The notes beneath the pieces were generated by a model that had not been told where the DNA came from, made no database searches, and was given only the letters and a program-made list of their open reading frames with translations. Of a stretch of DNA of 64,000 nucleotides, positions 26,764-37,339 are shown piece by piece. The translations under genes were made by a program, and so were the position numbers. Source of the stretch: Rhizobium tropici CIAT 899 (lineage in GTDB: Bacteria > Pseudomonadota > Alphaproteobacteria > Rhizobiales > Rhizobiaceae); NCBI RefSeq assembly GCF_000330885.1, contig NC_020061.1:160716-224715 (forward strand), in the 5' to 3' direction. Position 1 is the first letter of the stretch, and every line of letters starts with the position of its first letter.

Positions 26764-27942
26764 GCTTCATCTCCGGTTTTTGATTGCGCGATAGTTCTCG
26801 GCAGGGCTTCTCCTGACTGCTTTTGATTGCTTTCAGCGTCACTCTTGTGCCGTCGACGCCCCAGGTTCTCTGCAATCAATGGTCCGCCTGATGCAGCACC
26901 GCCATCAATTCGCAAAATCGATTGTTTGAATAGCACACATCCACGGCATCAATTTACACGCTAAACAGCGCATCCCTCGTTAGGAATCGCCGAGCCGGCC
27001 AAGCTCCTGCCGCGGCGCATCTCAGCAATCTGAAGTTAGGGGCTGCTCTCGATCAACGAGCTTCTTCATGACAAGTCGCGGCAAATGCAAAAGATAGGAT
27101 GATTTGCCACGACGCTTTGCCCCTTATCGGATACATGGTTTTGCCTGTCCGGGAGGGTCGCCGCTCGCAGCCCTTCGATTGGACTTTTGCGGTTGGTGAT
27201 TCCACTCAAGCAACCGAATATTTTTCGTGCCCGGCACTCTGATATGTCGAATTCCTCAAGCGAGTTCTGGAGGCCGCCGCGGGCTTCTTCCCACATGTTC
27301 GCGGAGTGCAATTTGGCTTTGCAAAATTGTGACCGCCTGGAGGGAAGAGCAAGCCAATTGAGCTTTTCTTTAAACAACTGACAATTTAGCGACGATGAGC
27401 GATCGGGCTCTCGGCGCTTCCGGGTGTTGCTGCGCGATTTTGCTGGAACGCAAGCTGAACCCGACCGGGCAGACACGTCGCAGTCAGGAGGCACGGCGTG
27501 CCCGAATCCCTTTTGAAGCACGGTGTCGACATGTCTTCCAGTAGCTCGTTCGAAGCCGCGTTCCAGGCAAGTTCGCCCACTGAAATTAACGATGTGCCAG
27601 TTCGGTCCCGTCCTGTCCAGCATCTGACACGCAAGAAGTTGGGCGTTGAAACCATGCGGCACCATCAAAGTGCCGTCAGAAAAAACTGGACGAAGCCAAA
27701 CTCAACACCCTGGAGACTGTGAAAAATGCAACGGCAGGCAGTAGGCCATAATGTCCAGAATGTGAGGTTGCCTACAATCAAAACTGGTCAATTCAATCCT
27801 AAGATATCCGTATTACGCACTCAATAGTCTTTGCGATAATGATTGATCTTGCTTTGAAAGGTCACGACGTCAGATCTGCCCGCAAACATCGGAACACTAC
27901 TGTTCTTTTCAACCCTCACGATAATTCTGGGGCTAAATCGGT
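26764..27942. other. Gap with decayed sequence before nodD
   Basis: Nearly 1.2 kb without a supported gene. A 200-residue minus-strand frame at 27066-27668 and a 74-residue plus-strand frame at 27498-27722 overlap each other and match nothing that I know. The last 180 bases are AT-richer and hold the nodD promoter region; I see no nod box there. Confidence 0.4.
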
Positions 27943-28881
27943 ATGCGTTTCAAGGGTCTTGATCTTAATCTTCTCGTCGCATTTGACGCTTTGATGACGG
28001 AACGCAACGTTTCGGCAGCGGCGCGCAGCATCAATCTCAGTCAGCCTGCAATGAGTGCCGCCGTCCGCCGGCTGCGCGACTATTTCGGCGATGACCTGTT
28101 TACGATGCAGAACCGGAAACTTATCCTGACGCCACGTGCGGAAAGCCTCGCCTCCGCGGTCCGAGAGACACTACAGCACATTCAACTCAACATTATTTCT
28201 GCAGATAGCTTCGCATTAGACGAACCGGAGCGACACTTTACGATCGCGCTTTGTGATTTCATGACGACAGTATTCTTCCGGAAAATCATAAAGCGTCTGG
28301 CAAGGGAAGCTCCCGCTGTCAGTTTCGAGTTAATTCCGCTCCCAGATAATCCGGACCAGCTTCTGCGGCGGGGCAAAGCCGATTTTCTAATTCTTCCGGA
28401 ATTGTTTATGTCAAGCGCACATCCCAGAGCGAAGCTGTTCGACGAAAAGTTCGTGTCCGTTGGCTGTACGACGAATACGAAACTATCTGGTCAACTTACG
28501 GTCAGAGAGTATATGGCGATGGGCCACGTCACAGCTAAGTCTGGGGTTGGTCAACAGCAGTCGCTTGAGGACTTTTATTTATCGGAACGAGGTGTCAAAA
28601 GGCGTGTCGAAGTTGCCGTTCAGAGCTTCGGGATGGTGCCCGCAGCGCTATTGGGCACCGACAGGCTCGCAATTCTGCCTCTGCGACTGGTGAAGCATCT
28701 CGCACCATCTATGCCCTTGCGAATTGTGGAAAGTCCAATACCTCTTCCGGCGTTCACCGAGGGCATCCAGTGGCCAGCCTCGCATGAAAACGATCCGGCG
28801 AGCACCTGGATGCGTGAGATAATTCTGCAGGAGGCGGGCCGCGTAGCAAGTCCTTCGATGTGTCGCGAAAGTGACATTTAG
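27943..28881 (+). CDS. nodD: NodD, LysR-type nodulation regulator
   Basis: NodD binds nod boxes and activates nod genes when flavonoids are present. The 312-aa protein starts MRFKGLDLNLLVAFDALMTE, the characteristic NodD N-terminus, with the helix-turn-helix in VSAAARSINLSQPAMSAAVR and the following GDDLFTMQNRKLILTPRAE. The C-terminal inducer-binding domain is full length. A nod box that it can serve lies 2.3 kb downstream before nodA. Other nodD copies may exist outside the window. Confidence 0.96.
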   Translation: MRFKGLDLNLLVAFDALMTERNVSAAARSINLSQPAMSAAVRRLRDYFGDDLFTMQNRKLILTPRAESLASAVRETLQHIQLNIISADSFALDEPERHFTIALCDFMTTVFFRKIIKRLAREAPAVSFELIPLPDNPDQLLRRGKADFLILPELFMSSAHPRAKLFDEKFVSVGCTTNTKLSGQLTVREYMAMGHVTAKSGVGQQQSLEDFYLSERGVKRRVEVAVQSFGMVPAALLGTDRLAILPLRLVKHLAPSMPLRIVESPIPLPAFTEGIQWPASHENDPASTWMREIILQEAGRVASPSMCRESDI

Positions 28882-29086
28882 GAGACCGAAATGAAACTGA
28901 ACGTCTTTGAGTGGGTGCCGCCCACAAGATTACTGGGCGGATTTGGGCCTATTACGACGACGAGGTGCGGATGGACTTCCAGGGCTTCATGGGACTATGA
29001 GCTGAATTCGTTACCGCGGCGACTAACCGCAAATAGGCTCGCCAAGAGTGTAGTATCCCAATTGCAACCACGAACAGGCGTATCGG

Positions 29087-30136
29087 ATGTTTCAAAGCAG
29101 CAGCCCCCATTTGACATTTAAGCGTGGTGGATCGTCATTTGATGGCATGATCGAAACACTCGGTACTGCCTTTGGTGAGTATAAAGCCGCGCTGGTCAGC
29201 CCTGTCGATGACTTCCAGTGGAGTCTGGATTTTTCGACCTGTGACTATGCCACCGTGATCAAGGGTTTTCATCAACACGAGTTTGAGTTTCAAATCCAGC
29301 CTACCATCAACGCTGTGCAGCATTTGTCGATTGTGCTACCGCGTAGCGGAGGCATGGGAGTGACCTACGCCTCGCGCGAAGCCACCGCTCGACCCGGTAA
29401 GTTGCTCCTATACAACAATCTTGAGCCAGAGAGCGTTGTGATGTATGGCCGATCGAACGTCATTGACGAGCTTTTGCTCGACTGGAATGTGATTCTGCAG
29501 ACGCTTGATCAAACGTTCGAGACGCCATTCAGTGGATCATTGGACCTTCTGCCGGAATTGGAAACGTCGACGTCGGCCGGTCAAATGATCGGCTCTCTCG
29601 CGGAGACCGTCATTCGTGGGTTGCGCGATCCCTCAGTTCGATCCCCAATCGCAATGGCGCACGTCACTCAAGCTTTGGCCGACCTGATAGTACGCTTTGT
29701 CCCGCACAAGCTTTCGCACCTGCTCGACAGGAAGCCCTACATGATAGCCCCCAGGCATGTCCGGCGCGCGATTGAATATATGGAAGCCAATATCAGCCAG
29801 CCGATCAGAATGCCGATGGTCGCGAAAGCCGCGGGGGTGTCGACACGCGCATTGCAACTCGGGTTCCGTGCCTTCCGGGAGACCACGCCGGCCGCGTATT
29901 TGGCCATGCTTCGTTTGCGGGCGGCGCGGGTGGAGTTACTTGATCCGGCGAACGGGCATACAACGAGGGAAATTTGCTTGAAATGGGGATTTCTTCACTT
30001 CGGACGGTTCTCGGCGATGTACAAGGCAAGTTACGGGGAAAGCCCTTCTCACACGAGAAAGCGCGTCAGGGGTATGCAGCCCCGCTCTCGCCGGCAACCA
30101 CAAACTGTGGTGGGCCATTCAATCTTGCGCAGATGA
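29087..30136 (+). CDS. AraC-family transcriptional regulator
   Basis: 349 aa. The N-terminal half resembles the AraC-binding-like domain (HEFEFQIQPTIN, LSIVLPRSGGMGVTYASRE). The C-terminus has two helix-turn-helix motifs, the first within IRMPMVAKAAGVSTRALQLG, the second around TTREICLKWGFLHFGRFSAMY and ending SYGESPSHTRKR. The start may be ATG 29087 or ATG 29147. It lies between nodD and nodA, but its inducer and targets are unknown. Confidence 0.85.
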   Translation: MFQSSSPHLTFKRGGSSFDGMIETLGTAFGEYKAALVSPVDDFQWSLDFSTCDYATVIKGFHQHEFEFQIQPTINAVQHLSIVLPRSGGMGVTYASREATARPGKLLLYNNLEPESVVMYGRSNVIDELLLDWNVILQTLDQTFETPFSGSLDLLPELETSTSAGQMIGSLAETVIRGLRDPSVRSPIAMAHVTQALADLIVRFVPHKLSHLLDRKPYMIAPRHVRRAIEYMEANISQPIRMPMVAKAAGVSTRALQLGFRAFRETTPAAYLAMLRLRAARVELLDPANGHTTREICLKWGFLHFGRFSAMYKASYGESPSHTRKRVRGMQPRSRRQPQTVVGHSILRR

Positions 30137-31149
30137 TCTCTCGCGCGACAGATGATTGGATGCGTGTGGCGGCTTGCCGTGCGCGCCTCAGGCAGTCTCC
30201 TTAACTGCCCCGCTCTCCCGTGTCATTGAGCGATATCGATGTCTTTTCGGATCATTGCATGCCTCCTCTATGACCATCTTCATTTTTCGCGAACAGGATT
30301 CCTCCCGGACCGATTGTCTGGTATAGACCGGGCGCCCTGTCGCTGGCGCACCACTGCCACCCGCGTCAGCGCACCCGCCCCGTCATTGCTTGCCACGTGG
30401 AATGACAGGGCGCCTGTCGATCGAGCGCAATGATTGGCAAGAATGCAGGGGGGCAATTCCCTCGGCCGACCCATCAGCAATCGGTGTCATGGTATCAACC
30501 ACGCCGCAGCCGGCGAACACCAGAGTGGATCACAGCCTGCATCGCGAGCCGTATGCCGCTTTCGATCCCATTGTTCGCCCGTCCTGTGCTGCCGACCGAA
30601 GCTCATCCCGGGACAAGAGAACCAAGCCGACGACGTTCTTAATTTCTTAATCAGCGTTGCTGAAGATGATTCGTGAAGGCAGCTGTGCTCGGACGGGGCA
30701 TTCCGGAGCGAATTGCTACACCGTCAATGTTGCGAGGGCTTAGTCTCGCGCGCCTTCAAGGAGGCCGTCGTAGACGTCCATGAGCGCAGTGGTGATAGCC
30801 TGCCCGAGAGCATTGCCTGCTTGCCGGACTGCGTCTTCAGTTCCATCACGCGCAGCCTTTGGCGAGATCAAAACCCTGTTCGCCGACAATCTGCTTGGCA
30901 ACTTCAATAGCCCAGATACCAAAGTCACCCCGGTTGTCGATCCCAATGCTTTCTTCCATTTTTCGTCCTATCCATTTATGCAGAGCGCTTTACACCTCCA
31001 TTCCCGAAATGGCCGGCACTGCTGGCCATCGCCATCCAGCACTATGATGATTCGAATAAGTGTGAGCAGTCTTTCTCACAGTGCAAGCGGACGCTCCGTT
31101 GTTGGCCCATTGAGTTCAATAAGGACTTTAGTCGCACTTATCGGATGCA
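30137..31149. other. Gap before the nod box, with one decayed small gene
   Basis: About 1 kb of short overlapping frames without recognisable domains. The only protein-like stretch is the frameshifted frame at 30740-30959, listed separately. Confidence 0.4.
30740..30959 (-). pseudogene. Frameshifted small gene, unknown product
   Basis: From ATG 30959 the frame reads MEESIGIDNRGDFGIWAIEV to LAKGCA and stops; the next frame continues ARDGTEDAVRQAGNALGQAI to the stop at 30740. Together they would give about 72 residues with even composition, so a single indel near 30850 is likely. I do not recognise the protein. Confidence 0.35.
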
Positions 31150-31200
31150 ATCCATTCATCGCATGGATGCGCCACATCCAAATAATCGATTTTACGAATT
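31150..31200 (+). promoter_or_regulatory. nod box
   Basis: The stretch begins ATCCATTCATCGCATGGATG and ends with ATCCAAATAATCGATTTTACGAATT read as two blocks; both blocks are close to the nod box consensus (ATCCAY...GATG...ATCNAAACAATCGATTTTACCAAT). It lies 250 bases before nodA on the same strand. NodD with a flavonoid would activate nodA and probably the genes downstream. Confidence 0.93.
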
Positions 31201-31450
31201 AAGCGTTATGATCCATTAAAAAGGAACATCGTTTGATTACTATCAAATACATTGATGGCTATCGCAAGCGGTTCGCGAATGGACAAGTATTTGGTTGCAA
31301 AGCCGAACAGTAAGGAACCCAGCGCCACGAGCGATCCTATGGGCATGAGGGCTACAGCCGGCGGCAGACGAATGCCTTTTAGGCGCCCTCAACCCGGTGC
31401 CTTTCATCGCACAGCTGCTTCAAAAAACACTCGGAAGAGGAGATCTTTGC

Positions 31451-32041
31451 ATGTGCTCTCAAATGCGGTGGAGACTATGCTGGGAAAACGAGCTGGAACT
31501 CGCCGATCATGTCGAACTCGCCAAGTTCTTTCGAGCGACCTATGGACCAACCGGGGCCTTTAATGCAAAACCATTCGAGGGAAGTCGAAGCTGGGCCGGA
31601 GCGAGACCCGAACTTCGCCTCATCGGCTATGACGTTGACGGGATCGCCGCTCATCTGGGACTGCTACGCCGCTTCATTAAAGTTGACGGAATAGACCTGC
31701 CGGTGGCTGAGTTGGGATTGTACGGGATACGCACCGATCTTGAAAGACTCGGAATAAGCCATTCAATCCGAGCCATGCTTCCAACACTCCAGGATCTCGC
31801 CGTTCCGTTTGCATTCGGCACGGTTCGGCCGGAGTTGCAAAGACATATCCGGAGGTTCGGCCGTTACGGTCCTGTGACGGTTTTTCCGCACGTTCGCGTG
31901 CGGTCCACCTTACAAGAGCCGCGCCTCGATAAGCCGCCCACACGCATCGATGACGCACTTGTCGTCGTTCTACCGATTGGACGATCAATGTCCGATTGGC
32001 CTTCTGGTTCGATGATCGATCGCAATGGACCGGAGCTATGA
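31451..32041 (+). CDS. nodA: NodA, Nod factor N-acyltransferase
   Basis: NodA attaches the fatty acyl chain to the deacetylated chitooligosaccharide. The start at 31451 gives [20 protein letters not shown] and a 196-aa protein, the standard NodA length; an in-frame upstream ATG-like start at 31397 would add a non-conserved extension. [40 protein letters not shown] and [19 protein letters not shown] are strongly conserved. nodB and nodC do not follow, so nodA stands apart from nodBC here. The acyltransferase and nodFE genes downstream concern the same molecule. Confidence 0.97.
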   Translation: MCSQMRWRLCWENELELADHVELAKFFRATYGPTGAFNAKPFEGSRSWAGARPELRLIGYDVDGIAAHLGLLRRFIKVDGIDLPVAELGLYGIRTDLERLGISHSIRAMLPTLQDLAVPFAFGTVRPELQRHIRRFGRYGPVTVFPHVRVRSTLQEPRLDKPPTRIDDALVVVLPIGRSMSDWPSGSMIDRNGPEL

Positions 32042-32213
32042 CGCTTCTGGGTTGCCAATGCGCCGCATACGTCGAGTGCACCTAGGCAGCAGCGCGTTCA
32101 TGGTCAACATCAGAGTTGATCCAAGCGCGGGCTTGCTTGGGGAAACCTAAAAGCCACCCTGCGGCCAAACGATCGCGAATCTAATTAGTAGAGAATTACA
32201 TCAGGTCCCTCCA

Positions 32214-34139
32214 ATGCCGCGTGAAATTCGAACCGATATCCAAGCGTTGCGTGGCTTGGCTGTTTTGCTGGTCGTCCTCTATCATGCACGTATTGGGCCG
32301 TTTACAGCTGGCTATCTTGGCGTTGACGTATTTTTCGTAATTTCCGGCTTTCTGATCACCAAGCTGGTCCGGACGCAGCTTGAGCAATCGCGCTTCAGCT
32401 TTTCGGAGTTCTATTACCGACGTGCGAAGCGTCTATTGCCGGCGGCCTACATCGTCATTGCGCTTACGACGGTCGCCTCGCCGTTTTTGCTTTCGGACGT
32501 GGGGCTGCAGGAGTTCCGCAATCAGGTCATAGGGGCCCTCACATTTTCCAGTAACATCGTTCCTTGGTACCAAGTGGACTATTTCGGCCCCGCCGCCGAA
32601 ACGATGCCCCTCCTGCATTTTTGGTCGCTCTCCGTCGAAGAACAGTACTACCTGCTGCTGCCTCTCTTCTTGGCTTTGGCGCCGAGGAGATGGTGGCTCA
32701 TCGGAATAGCGGCGTTCCTTGTCGCTAGCCTTGCGCTATGTTTTTATCTGGTCGCCCAGAACCCATCTGCTGTGTTTTATCTTCTGCCGACCCGATCTTG
32801 GGAAATGTCCATTGGTTCACTTGGCGCATTGCTTCCAACGATGCCAGTGGTGTCTGCCGTGCTTGTGAAGTTACGTTTCCCAGCACTCGCGCTTCTCCTC
32901 CTTGCCCCGATGGGTTTCGCTCATCCAGTCGTGGATGCCGCTTTGATTTGCTTGGCAACTCTGACCTTCCTGCTTGCGCGCACCCGGGACAACATTGTCG
33001 TGCGAGGCATGGCGAGGATTGGCGACATCTCTTACTCGCTCTATTTGATCCACTGGCCCGTGCTTGTCTATATGAGAGCTGTTTGGCTGGCGGAGCCTCC
33101 GGCGCTTGCGATCTATGCGGCCGTTGCTTTCTCATTTGTTGGAAGCTGGGCGCTTTACTCGTTCGTGGAGGAGCCATTCCGACGGGGGTACGTCATGTCT
33201 CGTCTCCGGCTGGTCTCAGGATTGGCGGCCGCATCGGTCCTTCTCGCCTTCTCGCCCTCCGTTGCCATAGCCACAACCGAGAACAAGTTTGATTTTGCCA
33301 CCATCCGGCGGATCAACTACGGTCTCGCGAGAGCGTGTGATTTCAAACCCGGTCCGCCTCCTCAGGACGTCCCCAAGAGCTGCCAGACCACAAACAGACC
33401 AGAATTGCTGGTCTGGGGCGATTCATTTGCCATGGCGCTGGTTCCCGGCTTAGCCAAAACAATCGGCGAAGGCGGACTAGCTCAGCTCACAATGAGCGGA
33501 TGCTTCCCGGCCATCGGCGTTGCTGCGGTTTCAAAGGAGTTAGCGTCACCCTTTTCTCGTGCCTTCGGCGAGGATTGCATTGACTTCAATGACCGTGTTT
33601 TGGCCGTTTTGAAAAATCGGCCGGAGATCAGTACGGTGGCTATTTCAAGCCCTTTCGATACGCCTGTATCGAATGAATATATGGTGCTTAAGAGGAACGG
33701 TGAGACTTTCACCGATGCCAAGGTCTCGCAATATATAACCATTGAGGGGATTAAGGCCCTCGTCGAAGGTGTTCGCGCGTTAGGCAAGCGCGTGGTTGTG
33801 GTTGCTCCTCCGCCAGTCGGAAACTTCGACATTGGCGATTGCCTGGAGAGGAAGGCGAGGGGAAGCATTATGCTTGGGCGCTACAGCGACTGCAAAATAG
33901 ATGTCAGTGAATACCGTCGCAGACGCGCCCGTACCCTCGAGCTGTTAAACGAAGTGGCGCTCAAGGCCGACGTAGAAGTCGTTTCCTACCACGACTTTCT
34001 CTGCGACGGCACAACATGCAAAACCGAGATTGACGGCAAATTCCTTTACCGAGATAGCGGTCACCTTTCCTATGAAGGATCTGAGATCATCGCTCGCCAG
34101 ACAAATCTTGCTGAGAGGCTGATCAGGGCCGCTCGTTAG
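32214..34139 (+). CDS. Acyltransferase-3 family membrane protein with C-terminal SGNH-like domain
   Basis: 641 aa. The first 360 residues are an OafA/NodX-type acyltransferase: REIRTDIQALRGLAVLLVVL with YHAR, GVDVFFVISGFLITKLV, FYYRRAKRLLPAAY, and LHFWSLSVEEQYYLLLPLF, across about ten membrane helices. The C-terminal 250 residues are soluble and look like the SGNH domain of such fused enzymes, with LLVWGDSFAMAL and a late DSGHLSYEG. These proteins O-acylate surface sugars. Its place between nodA and nodFE suggests that it may decorate the Nod factor or a surface polysaccharide, which is inference. It starts 172 bases after nodA with no nod box of its own. Confidence 0.88.
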   Translation: MPREIRTDIQALRGLAVLLVVLYHARIGPFTAGYLGVDVFFVISGFLITKLVRTQLEQSRFSFSEFYYRRAKRLLPAAYIVIALTTVASPFLLSDVGLQEFRNQVIGALTFSSNIVPWYQVDYFGPAAETMPLLHFWSLSVEEQYYLLLPLFLALAPRRWWLIGIAAFLVASLALCFYLVAQNPSAVFYLLPTRSWEMSIGSLGALLPTMPVVSAVLVKLRFPALALLLLAPMGFAHPVVDAALICLATLTFLLARTRDNIVVRGMARIGDISYSLYLIHWPVLVYMRAVWLAEPPALAIYAAVAFSFVGSWALYSFVEEPFRRGYVMSRLRLVSGLAAASVLLAFSPSVAIATTENKFDFATIRRINYGLARACDFKPGPPPQDVPKSCQTTNRPELLVWGDSFAMALVPGLAKTIGEGGLAQLTMSGCFPAIGVAAVSKELASPFSRAFGEDCIDFNDRVLAVLKNRPEISTVAISSPFDTPVSNEYMVLKRNGETFTDAKVSQYITIEGIKALVEGVRALGKRVVVVAPPPVGNFDIGDCLERKARGSIMLGRYSDCKIDVSEYRRRRARTLELLNEVALKADVEVVSYHDFLCDGTTCKTEIDGKFLYRDSGHLSYEGSEIIARQTNLAERLIRAAR

Positions 34140-34234
34140 AGCGTGTTTGGCCAATGCACTCCTTCCATTTCGAGGGAAGAGGCAGGCGCCCTGGTGCCAC
34201 CTATGCGTCGTAACAAAAATCGATAGGAGACAAT

Positions 34235-34516
34235 ATGCCAGATCAAATCGCAGATAACGTCATCGCCATGATCAAGAAAAACGCTGCTGCGCACGGCACC
34301 GACAAAGATCCCTCCTTGAGCGACGACGAAATAACGACTGAGACCGAACTGAGCTCGCTCGATATCGATTCGATAACACTGGCGGATATCCTCTGGGATC
34401 TAGAGCAAGCCTATGACATCGGCATCGAGTTTAACACCGCCGAAGCTTGGGCAAATCTTAAAAGTGTTGGCGATCTCATTGAAGCCGTCCGCGCTTTGAT
34501 AGCAAGGGAGGCTTGA
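34235..34516 (+). CDS. nodF: NodF-like acyl carrier protein
   Basis: 93 aa. LSSLDIDSITLADILWDLE contains the serine that takes phosphopantetheine, and the following YDIGIEFNTAEAWANLKSVG is the NodF-type C-terminal half rather than that of a housekeeping ACP. NodF carries the unusual polyunsaturated acyl chain used by NodA. The start follows AGGAG. nodE begins directly after its stop. Confidence 0.9.
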   Translation: MPDQIADNVIAMIKKNAAAHGTDKDPSLSDDEITTETELSSLDIDSITLADILWDLEQAYDIGIEFNTAEAWANLKSVGDLIEAVRALIAREA

Positions 34517-35725
34517 ATGGACAGGCGCGTCGTTATCACTGGAATAGGCGGCCTATGCGGGCTCGGAACCAACCACGCCTCCATCTGGGACGCAATGCGC
34601 GAAGGGCGTTCAGCTATCGGCCCAATTGCCAATTCAGAACTTCACGAGTTGAAGGGCATGATCGGCGCCGAGATCAAGACGCTACCGGAGCATGGCCTAA
34701 ATTCGAAGCAATCCAATTCAATGGACCGCTTCAGCTTGCTTGCCGTGATTGCCGCACGCGAAGCCGCAAGACATGCCGAACTCTCCATCGACGAAGGAAA
34801 TACCTATCGCATCGGTGCGACAGTAGGTGTCGGCGTCTGCGGCTGGGAAGCGGTCGAAGCAAACTATCGTGCTCTTCTTTTAGATGGCGCTCGCCGGGCT
34901 GCCATCCTTACTGCACCCAAGGTTATGCCGAGTGCTGCCGCCGCTCACGTCAGCATGAGCCTTGGCTTGAGGGGGCCGGTTTTCGGCGTCACGTCAGCCT
35001 GTGCCTCGGCCAACCATGCCATCGCCTCGGCGGTGGATCAGATTAGACCTGGCCGCGCCGACGTCATGCTTGCTGGCGGCAGCGATGCCCCGCTTGTGTG
35101 GGGCGTGCTGAAGTCTTGGGAAGCACTGCGTATACTTGCACCCGATACCTGCCGCCCCTTCTCGGCCGACAGAAGAGGCGTGGTATTAGGCGAGGGTGCG
35201 GCCATCGCGGTATTGGAAAGCTATCAACATGCCGCACGGCGCGGTGCCCCAATTCTTGCTGAAATCGCCGGCGCTGGTCATTCCGCCGATGCGTTCGACA
35301 TCGTTGCGCCTTCCGTCGAAGGGCCAGTGGCAGCGATGCGAGCCTGCCTTTTAGATGCTGAGCTGAATGCTGAGGACGTGGATTATGTAAATGCGCATGG
35401 CACTGGTACCAGAGCCAACGATCAGATCGAAACTGAAGCGATCAAACGTGTCTTCCGGCATCATGCCCACTCAATGTCCGTCTCTTCAACCAAATCCGTG
35501 CATGGGCATTGCCTCGGCGCGTCGAGCGCGCTCGAGATGATCGCCTGTGTGATGGCTCTGCGCGAGGGCGTCGTGCCGCCGACCGCCAATCACCGCGAGC
35601 CGGATCCCGCTTGCGATCTCGACTTTACTCCCAATGTGCCGCGCGAGCGGAAGGTACACGTAGCGCTGAGCAACGCCTTCGCCATGGGTGGCACGAATGC
35701 CGTCGTGGCATTCAAGCGGGTATAG
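34517..35725 (+). CDS. nodE: NodE-like beta-ketoacyl synthase
   Basis: NodE extends the acyl chain on NodF and thereby sets host range. The 402-aa KAS-II fold is complete: the active cysteine in [16 protein letters not shown] (about residue 160), the histidines in [16 protein letters not shown] and [16 protein letters not shown], and the C-terminal [16 protein letters not shown]. It starts at the base after the nodF stop. The pair fits the synthesis of special fatty acids for Nod factors. Confidence 0.92.
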   Translation: MDRRVVITGIGGLCGLGTNHASIWDAMREGRSAIGPIANSELHELKGMIGAEIKTLPEHGLNSKQSNSMDRFSLLAVIAAREAARHAELSIDEGNTYRIGATVGVGVCGWEAVEANYRALLLDGARRAAILTAPKVMPSAAAAHVSMSLGLRGPVFGVTSACASANHAIASAVDQIRPGRADVMLAGGSDAPLVWGVLKSWEALRILAPDTCRPFSADRRGVVLGEGAAIAVLESYQHAARRGAPILAEIAGAGHSADAFDIVAPSVEGPVAAMRACLLDAELNAEDVDYVNAHGTGTRANDQIETEAIKRVFRHHAHSMSVSSTKSVHGHCLGASSALEMIACVMALREGVVPPTANHREPDPACDLDFTPNVPRERKVHVALSNAFAMGGTNAVVAFKRV

Positions 35726-35899
35726 AACCGGGCGTTTTCCTCGCCTTGCCTGTTAATGATTCCGTGCTGAACGTCGGATCTTAGTCGTCTTGGCGCGAGC
35801 TGTGCCAGTGGCTCTCTGACTTGGATGATGTTGTCTGCTGGCGCCCGTGAGGTTTGGCCGATCATCGGCGCGTCGATCATGAAGGACGAGAGGTAGTCA

Positions 35900-37339
35900 A
35901 TGAATGTAGCACCACGGAACTCCGTAGATTCTCATCGAAAAGAGGATGATCATCTTGCACGTCATCTGTCCAACCGGCACCTCCAGCTTATAGCCATCGG
36001 AGGCGCAATTGGAACCGGTCTTTTCATGGGATCAGGAAAGACCATTTCGCTCGCCGGGCCCTCGATTTTGCTCGTCTATGCGATCATCGGCTTCATGCTG
36101 TTCTTCGTCATGCGTGCGCTTGGAGAAATCCTGCTATCCAATCCGGACTATCGTTCGTTTGCGGATTTCGCCGGGGATTATCTCGGCCCCTGGGCGCAAT
36201 TTTTCACCGGCTGGACCTACTGGCTCTCCTGGATTGTGACCGGGGTGGCCGACGTCGTGGCCGTCTCCAGCTACGTGTCATTTTGGATCCCAGATATGGC
36301 GCTCTGGATACCGGCGCTTGGTCTTATATTCACGCTTCTCGCCCTCAACCTGCCGACCGTACGCAATTTCGGTGAAATCGAATTCTGGTTTGCGCTCATC
36401 AAGATCGTCACCATCGTGTCGCTTATCGTTACCGGTGCTTACATGCTTTCCACAGGCCTCACACTGCCCGATGGAAGCAGGGCATCGGTCTCGCATCTAT
36501 GGCTGCATGGCGGCTTCTTTCCGAACGGCTTCCACGGCTTCGTTGCCGGTTTCCAAATTGCTGTGTTTGCCTTTGCGGGTATCGAACTCGTTGGAATGAC
36601 CGCGGCAGAGACCAAAGACTCGACCCGCAACCTGCCGAAGGCAATCAACTCGATTCCGGTCCGTGTGGCACTCTTCTATCTCGGTGCCCTGTTCGTCATC
36701 CTCACGGTCATTCCATGGAATCAAGTCGATCCGAATTCGAGCCCCTTTGTCGCTATGTTTTCGCTTGCCGGCCTCGGTATTGCCGCCCATGTGGTGAATT
36801 TCGTCGTACTGACCTCGGCGGCATCAAGTGCCAACTCAGGCATATATTCAACATCGCGCATGGTCTACGGACTTGCGACCCTCCGGCTGGCGCCGGGCTT
36901 ATTCGGCAAGTTGAACCGAAGGAAGGTCCCGGTAAATGCCTTGTTCTTCTCGTGCGTCTTTCTGCTGGCGGGGATCGGCCTGCTTTATTCCGGAGACAAT
37001 GTCATCGAGGCTTTCACGATCGTCACGACGGTTTCTGCAGTGCTTATCATCTTTATTTGGTCGATCATCCTTGCATCTTACCTGCAATATCGCCGCAAGC
37101 GGCCTGACTTACACGAAAAATCGACCTTCAAAATGCCCGGCGGACGTGCCGCTGTCGCGATGGTCTTCGGCTTCTTCACCTTTATCTTGTGGGCTTTGGC
37201 GCAGAAGCCGGACACGGCTATCGCCTTGAAGGTTACGCCGCTGTGGTTCGTATTGCTCGCAATCGCCTATGTAGTAGTCAAAAAGGCACGGCGCTCGCGA
37301 TTGCCCGGCGAGGGCGTAAATGGTCTTGATCAAATATGA
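35900..37339 (+). CDS. Amino-acid permease (APC family, CycA/AnsP/GabP type)
   Basis: 479 aa with twelve predicted membrane helices. The N-terminal LSNRHLQLIAIGGAIGTGLF and the following FMGSGKTISLAGPSILLVY are the family signature, and FAGIELVGMTAAET is the conserved helix 6 region. The substrate is probably a neutral amino acid such as serine, glycine or asparagine but cannot be fixed. A sigma-54-like sequence, TTGGCGCGAGCTGTGCC (35790-35806), precedes it with correct GG-GC spacing but a weak -12 half. Confidence 0.88.
   Translation: MNVAPRNSVDSHRKEDDHLARHLSNRHLQLIAIGGAIGTGLFMGSGKTISLAGPSILLVYAIIGFMLFFVMRALGEILLSNPDYRSFADFAGDYLGPWAQFFTGWTYWLSWIVTGVADVVAVSSYVSFWIPDMALWIPALGLIFTLLALNLPTVRNFGEIEFWFALIKIVTIVSLIVTGAYMLSTGLTLPDGSRASVSHLWLHGGFFPNGFHGFVAGFQIAVFAFAGIELVGMTAAETKDSTRNLPKAINSIPVRVALFYLGALFVILTVIPWNQVDPNSSPFVAMFSLAGLGIAAHVVNFVVLTSAASSANSGIYSTSRMVYGLATLRLAPGLFGKLNRRKVPVNALFFSCVFLLAGIGLLYSGDNVIEAFTIVTTVSAVLIIFIWSIILASYLQYRRKRPDLHEKSTFKMPGGRAAVAMVFGFFTFILWALAQKPDTAIALKVTPLWFVLLAIAYVVVKKARRSRLPGEGVNGLDQI

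Noticed and set aside
26780..26900. GG-N10-GC spacing on the minus strand before the SnoaL-like gene
   Set aside because: Only the -12 half fits; the -24 half is wrong and nearby TGT/ACA pairs have nine or eleven bases between them.
28891..29121. 76-residue frame after nodD
   Set aside because: The first residues (MKLNVFEWVPPTRLLGG) look protein-like, but the remainder is not; too little to call a gene.
35790..35806. Sigma-54-like TTGGCGCGAGCTGTGCC before the amino-acid permease
   Set aside because: The -12 half is poor and I find no TGT-N10-ACA site upstream, so it is mentioned only in the permease entry.
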